A stretch of 51,362 nt of DNA from Hymenobacter terrestris. GTDB lineage: Bacteria > Bacteroidota > Bacteroidia > Cytophagales > Hymenobacteraceae. Positions 48,107 to 51,362 of the stretch are shown here, piece after piece; within the stretch, counting starts at the first letter, position 1, and the number at the start of each line of letters is the position of its first letter. The stretch lies in NCBI RefSeq assembly GCF_013377905.1, contig NZ_JABKAV010000023.1:1-51362 (forward strand), read 5' to 3'. The translations under genes and the position numbers were made by a program. Below the pieces are notes generated by a model, which ran no database searches, was not told where the DNA came from, and saw only the letters and a list, made by a program, of their open reading frames with translations.

Positions 48107-50614
48107 ATGACTTCCTTTACCACTTCCAGCCAGTCCCCACGGGGCCTGGGGTTCCTCTCTGCGCCCTTTCTGGGCCTCACTTTCGGTCTGTTTTCGCTGA
48201 CTGCCGCCGCCCAGGGTCCGGCCCCCGCCGGCCGCGTAACCGGCACCTTGCTGGAGCAGGGCACCGGCCAGCCCCTGCCCTTTGCCAGCGTAGTGCTGCT
48301 GCGGGCCCAGGATTCGAGCTTTGTAGCCGGGGCGGAAACCCTGGAAAACGGCTCGTTCCGGCTCGACCAGCTGGGTTTGGGCTCCTACCTGCTCAAATCG
48401 TCGGCGGTGGGCTACCAGAGCCTGCGGCGACGCGTTACGCTGACGGCCGCCGCGCCGGAGCTGGCGCTGGGCACCTTGCGGCTGGCTTCCATCACAACGC
48501 AACTGAAGGGCGTAACGGTGACGGGTGAGCGGGCCGTGGTGGAAAATGAGCCCGGCAAGCGCGTTATCAACGTGGAGAAAGACCTGGCCAGCGTGGGCGG
48601 CATGGCCACCGATGTGCTGCGCAACGTGCCCTCGGTGGCCGTAGATGCCGGCGGCAGCGTGAGTTTGCGCGGCTCGTCCAACCTGACTATCCTTATTGAT
48701 GGCAAGCCCAGCGGCGGCTCCAACGGCGGCCCCGGCCTGCGCCTCGACCAGATTCCGGCCTCCCGCATTGCCCGCATTGAGGTGATGACCAACCCCTCGG
48801 CCAAGTACGATGCCCAGGGCACCGGCGTCATCAACATCATCCTGAAAAAGCAAACCAAAAACGGCGTAAACGGCACGGCCAGCATGCTGGGCGGCACCGG
48901 CGACAAGTACAACGCCAGCCTGAGCCTCAACCGCAAGCAGGGCCCCGCCAACCTGAGCCTGAGCTACGACCGCCAGGACGAAACCTACCGTGAACGAACC
49001 CGCAATGCCCAAACCAGCGGCTTGATAACCACCCGCCAGGATGGCACCGGCGCCGAGCGCAACTTCTCGCACAGCCTCAACCTGGGCCTCAATCTCGACC
49101 TGAAAAAAGAGCAGAGCCTGAGCCTGAGCTTCAACCCAACCTGGCAGCAGGAAGCCAACCGGGCCGAGCAGCTGCTAAGCACCGCCCGGCCCGGCGAGCC
49201 CACCACCACCCAGCGGGGCGTGCAGCAGCTCGATGTGGATGTGAAAGTGTATGAAAACGTGGCCAGCTACCGCCGCGGCTGGGAAAAACACCCCGGCCGC
49301 GAACTGACGGCCGTGGGCGGGGCCGTGCTCATCCGGGCCGATGTTCCGGTAACCCAAACCCTGGAAAGCGGCGCCCTCACCAGCTGGCGGCAGCAAATGG
49401 ATGTGGATGCCAACATCTACTTCGCCCAGGCCGACTACACGCTGCCACTGCCCGGCAATAAAGGTAAGCTGGAAACCGGCTTCAAAATCGAGCAACAGCG
49501 CAGCAACGGCACGGCCGATTTGTTCAGCCAGCGGCCCGACGTGCCCGGCGGCTACGTGCGCGACCCGGCCCGCTCACTGGCCTACAATTTCCGCCAAACG
49601 GTGCCCGCCGCTTATGCTACCTACCAGCGCGGCTGGGGCAAAAACTGGAACGCCCAGGCCGGTCTGCGCTCCGAGTACACCCGCGTAACCGGGGCCGTAG
49701 CGGGCGGCCAGGGGCAATTCGACCTCGATTACCTGGGTCTGTTTCCAACGGCCAGCCTCAGCCGCCGCTTCGGCCAGCGCGACACGACCAAAACGGCCGA
49801 GCAGCCCCAGCAGCTGACGTTCAGCTACGCCCGACGCCTCAACCGGCCCAATTTTATGCAGCAGCTGGCCGTGCCGCTTTACATGGACCCGCGCTTCTAC
49901 CGCCTTGGCAACCCCGGGCTGCGGGCCGAATTCAGCCACAACCTGGAGCTGGGCCACCAGCTGAGTTTGCCTGGCGGAGCCGAAATCACGACGACGCTGT
50001 TCGGGCGCTTCACCTCTGATGCCATCCAACGGCTGCGCGACGTGGACACGGTGGCCACCAACCGTAACCCCGCCGCCGGCCTAGTGCTGGTAGAAACCTA
50101 CCGCAACCTGGGCACTACCACCAACGCCGGCCTGGAATTAACCTGGAGCCAGCCAATTACGGCCTGGTGGCGGGTGCAGGCCAATGGTTCGCTGTTTGTG
50201 GCCCAGCTGAACACCAACGCCTCCGACGCCGCCTCTCGCCGTGCCCTCACTGGCACGGCCCGCCTTAACCAAAACTTCAGCCCCACCCCCGCCCTCGACG
50301 TGCAGCTAACTGGCTCTTACCGCTCGGCTACCCTCACGGCCCAAGGGCGCCAGCTGGCTACCGGCGGCCTCGATATTGCTCTGCGTCAGCGCCTGTGGCA
50401 GAACCGCGCCGCCCTCACGCTCCGCGTATCCGACCTGCTGAACACCCAGGTGCGCCGGGCCGAAATCAACTCGCCCGAGCTGCAATCCACGCTCTACACC
50501 AAGCCCGAAACCCGGGTTGCCTGGCTGGGCTTCACCTGGTACGTGGGCGCCAGTAAAGCCAAAGCCGGCCGCATCGAGGCCGCCCCAAGTGGCGGTGGTG
50601 GGTTTGGGGGGTAA
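48107..50614 (+). CDS. Outer-membrane beta-barrel receptor with CarboxypepD_reg domain
   Basis: The 835-residue protein has a long signal region (cleavage near LTAAAQG, residue 36-38). A carboxypeptidase-like regulatory domain (about 42-125: GRVTGTLLEQGTGQPLPFASVVLL, YLLKSSAVGYQS) is followed by a plug (about 135-250: VNVPSVAVDAGG-like DVLRNVPSVAVDAGGSVSLRGS, ILIDGKPS, IARIEVMTNPSAKYDAQGTG) and a beta-barrel to the C-terminus. This is the OMP_b-brl_3/TonB-receptor-like family abundant in Bacteroidota. No clear TonB box is visible, and no SusD gene follows, so it is not a typical SusCD pair. The substrate is unknown. The C-terminal tail is Gly-rich (SGGGGFGG). A terminator follows at 50656. 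Confidence 0.9.
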   Translation: MTSFTTSSQSPRGLGFLSAPFLGLTFGLFSLTAAAQGPAPAGRVTGTLLEQGTGQPLPFASVVLLRAQDSSFVAGAETLENGSFRLDQLGLGSYLLKSSAVGYQSLRRRVTLTAAAPELALGTLRLASITTQLKGVTVTGERAVVENEPGKRVINVEKDLASVGGMATDVLRNVPSVAVDAGGSVSLRGSSNLTILIDGKPSGGSNGGPGLRLDQIPASRIARIEVMTNPSAKYDAQGTGVINIILKKQTKNGVNGTASMLGGTGDKYNASLSLNRKQGPANLSLSYDRQDETYRERTRNAQTSGLITTRQDGTGAERNFSHSLNLGLNLDLKKEQSLSLSFNPTWQQEANRAEQLLSTARPGEPTTTQRGVQQLDVDVKVYENVASYRRGWEKHPGRELTAVGGAVLIRADVPVTQTLESGALTSWRQQMDVDANIYFAQADYTLPLPGNKGKLETGFKIEQQRSNGTADLFSQRPDVPGGYVRDPARSLAYNFRQTVPAAYATYQRGWGKNWNAQAGLRSEYTRVTGAVAGGQGQFDLDYLGLFPTASLSRRFGQRDTTKTAEQPQQLTFSYARRLNRPNFMQQLAVPLYMDPRFYRLGNPGLRAEFSHNLELGHQLSLPGGAEITTTLFGRFTSDAIQRLRDVDTVATNRNPAAGLVLVETYRNLGTTTNAGLELTWSQPITAWWRVQANGSLFVAQLNTNASDAASRRALTGTARLNQNFSPTPALDVQLTGSYRSATLTAQGRQLATGGLDIALRQRLWQNRAALTLRVSDLLNTQVRRAEINSPELQSTLYTKPETRVAWLGFTWYVGASKAKAGRIEAAPSGGGGFGG

Positions 50615-50655
50615 ACAGTCAGTTATTGTGTGTAGCGCGACGCTTTTTTAAGCAC

Positions 50656-50691
50656 AAATCCCCTGACGTTCGTGCTGACGTCAGGGGATTT
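50656..50691 (+). terminator. Hairpin terminator after receptor gene
   Basis: AAATCCCCTGACGT (50656-50669) pairs exactly with ACGTCAGGGGATTT (50678-50691) around an 8-base loop. The A-rich 5' and T-rich 3' sides of the stem suit termination in both directions. Confidence 0.8.
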
Positions 50692-50712
50692 GCAGTTTGA
50701 AATTGATATTCT

Positions 50713-50824
50713 CGGGCTTTGCGTTCGGGCGGGTTCCAGAACACAAAATTTTAATTCATTGCCAATGTTCATTAGAAGTACTCAACTTCAACTTTGCACA
50801 TAAGCCCGACTGATGCAAAACCCG
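50713..50824. repeat. attC-like folded inverted repeat beside SUKH gene
   Basis: Outer boxes CGGGCTTTGC (50713-50722) and GCAAAACCCG (50815-50824) pair with one mismatch. Inner boxes GTTCGGGC (50723-50730) and GCCCGAC (50804-50810) also pair, offset by an unpaired TGAT. The loop is about 70 bp of AT-rich DNA. Two paired boxes with a bulge and a long loop is the architecture of integron attC sites. The canonical RYYYAAC/GTTRRRY core is not present, so the assignment is tentative. Confidence 0.5.
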
Positions 50825-50836
50825 TGATAGTGGCAG

Positions 50837-51277
50837 TTATTTTATTCCAAGTTTATCATGCCACTCATATAGCCCGCCGTTTTCAAACACATTTCCTGTC
50901 AGAAATATTTGTAAAAATTCTTTCAAAGAGCTTGTCATTGTTTTATCTGGATAGCTTCCATTAAAAATTTCAAATTGACCGGACACAGTTCTTCTAAGAC
51001 CCCACATATCTGAATAAATCATATACTCCGCAAAATAAAACCAGTTGTATCCGTAGTCCTGTGGATGTTGTTTAATGCTTTGAAGTGGAATTATATTAAA
51101 AATATCCTCATCACAACTAAAACCGTTGCAAGTCAAGAAAAAATCTCTAAAATCATCAGGTAATTCAAAACCGATTTGACTTTCAAAAGTAGTTATATCT
51201 GAAATAGTAGCAGCAATATTAACATCAATGCCACTATCTTTATGTTTATTCCTTATTAAGCCGACTAATTCTTTCAT
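50837..51277 (-). CDS. SMI1/KNR4 (SUKH) family protein, probably acquired
   Basis: The product is 146 residues from ATG 51277; a TTG at 51304 would add nine. SUKH motifs: ISDITTFESQIGFELPDDFRDFFLTCNGF near the start, then IFNIIPLQSI, and GGLYEWHDKLGI at the end. SUKH proteins commonly act as immunity proteins in contact-dependent polymorphic toxin systems, but no toxin gene is visible in the window. The gene is strongly AT-rich (AAA, ATT and TTT codons) while the rest of the window is GC-rich, a sign of recent transfer. It is flanked by an attC-like inverted repeat (50713) and a hairpin (51324). Confidence 0.85.
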   Translation of the reverse strand: MKELVGLIRNKHKDSGIDVNIAATISDITTFESQIGFELPDDFRDFFLTCNGFSCDEDIFNIIPLQSIKQHPQDYGYNWFYFAEYMIYSDMWGLRRTVSGQFEIFNGSYPDKTMTSSLKEFLQIFLTGNVFENGGLYEWHDKLGIK

Positions 51278-51323
51278 GCTGATTTTTATCTGATTTATTT
51301 CCAATTAAATAACATTCAGGTTG

Positions 51324-51352
51324 CCGAAACGCTGTGTAGCAGCGAGTTTCGG
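51324..51352. repeat. Hairpin at outer boundary of SUKH gene
   Basis: CCGAAAC-GCTG (51324-51334) pairs with CAGC-GA-GTTTCGG (51340-51352), the GA being a bulge. It lies where the AT-rich segment returns to GC-rich sequence, 47 bases upstream of the ATG of the SUKH gene. Confidence 0.6.
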
Positions 51353-51362
51353 GAAGCGGCAC

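Noticed and set aside
47916..48110. 64-codon plus-strand ORF just before the receptor gene
   Set aside because: Arg-rich composition with no family features; overlaps the receptor start out of frame.
48080..49072. 330-codon minus-strand ORF inside the receptor gene
   Set aside because: Gly/Ala/His/Gln-rich shadow of a GC-rich plus-strand gene that has clear family motifs.
48107..50614. SusC of a SusCD nutrient-uptake pair
   Set aside because: No SusD-like lipoprotein follows; the next gene is an unrelated SUKH gene on the other strand.

Overview
The window is about 51 kb of GC-rich DNA from a member of the Bacteroidota, most like Hymenobacter (Cytophagales). The evidence is the gene repertoire: SusC/TonB-type beta-barrel with a carboxypeptidase-like N-domain, LytTR and NtrC two-component pairs, GIN/DUF2807, DUF4932-like and DUF5694-like proteins, and MacB-type permease pairs. 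Candidate promoters look like the Bacteroidota -33 TTG / -7 TAnnTTTG type, and several genes appear to start at TTG almost directly after a -7 element. No rRNA, tRNA, CRISPR array, transposase or phage gene is visible.

Layout. 1-5987: membrane and surface-glycan genes (a truncated polytopic protein, a GT39-like glycosyltransferase, a GT2, a WzxE-like flippase coupled to a FemAB/GNAT-like transferase). 6086-12830: CorA, a 920-residue membrane-anchored protein of unknown role, an APC permease and a single-pass protein with a carboxypeptidase-like regulatory domain. 13161-18078: a small disordered protein, then a redox group (FAD/NAD oxidoreductase, small membrane protein with a five-His tail, membrane polyferredoxin) followed by a catalytically dead FGE-fold lipoprotein. 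18094-27725: a BCP peroxiredoxin, two GT2 enzymes, a DUF4932-like metalloprotease-LytS-LytR operon, a GT87-like enzyme, a TIGR04282 protein, a rhodanese lipoprotein and a stand-alone H-NOX heme sensor. 27861-32340: an anti-sigma/ECF sigma pair, an aldehyde dehydrogenase, a YdcF-like protein and a thioredoxin-like protein. 32410-47453: an NtrC-type regulator, a zincin and an NtrY-like kinase in one operon, a GIN-domain and a DUF5694-like protein, then two operons for a MacAB-TolC-type machine with four permeases. 48107-50614: an outer-membrane beta-barrel receptor. 50837-51277: an AT-rich SUKH gene flanked by folded inverted repeats, probably recently acquired.

The best-supported system is sigma-54 control of the export machine. 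The HlyD-TolC operon and the ATPase-permease operon each carry a TGGCmCr-N4-TTGG promoter and an upstream TGTCCG-N4-CGGACr palindrome. The palindrome centre lies 73.5 bp from the first T of the -24 element in both, and a second shared element sits 10.5 bp beyond it in both. The NtrC-type activator and its kinase lie about 8-12 kb away on the same strand and are the obvious candidate regulators.

Two other patterns cut across the window. Five copies of a roughly 100-bp intergenic palindrome have arms that vary in compensated pairs. Two unrelated two-component operons each include a predicted exported HExxH metalloprotease.
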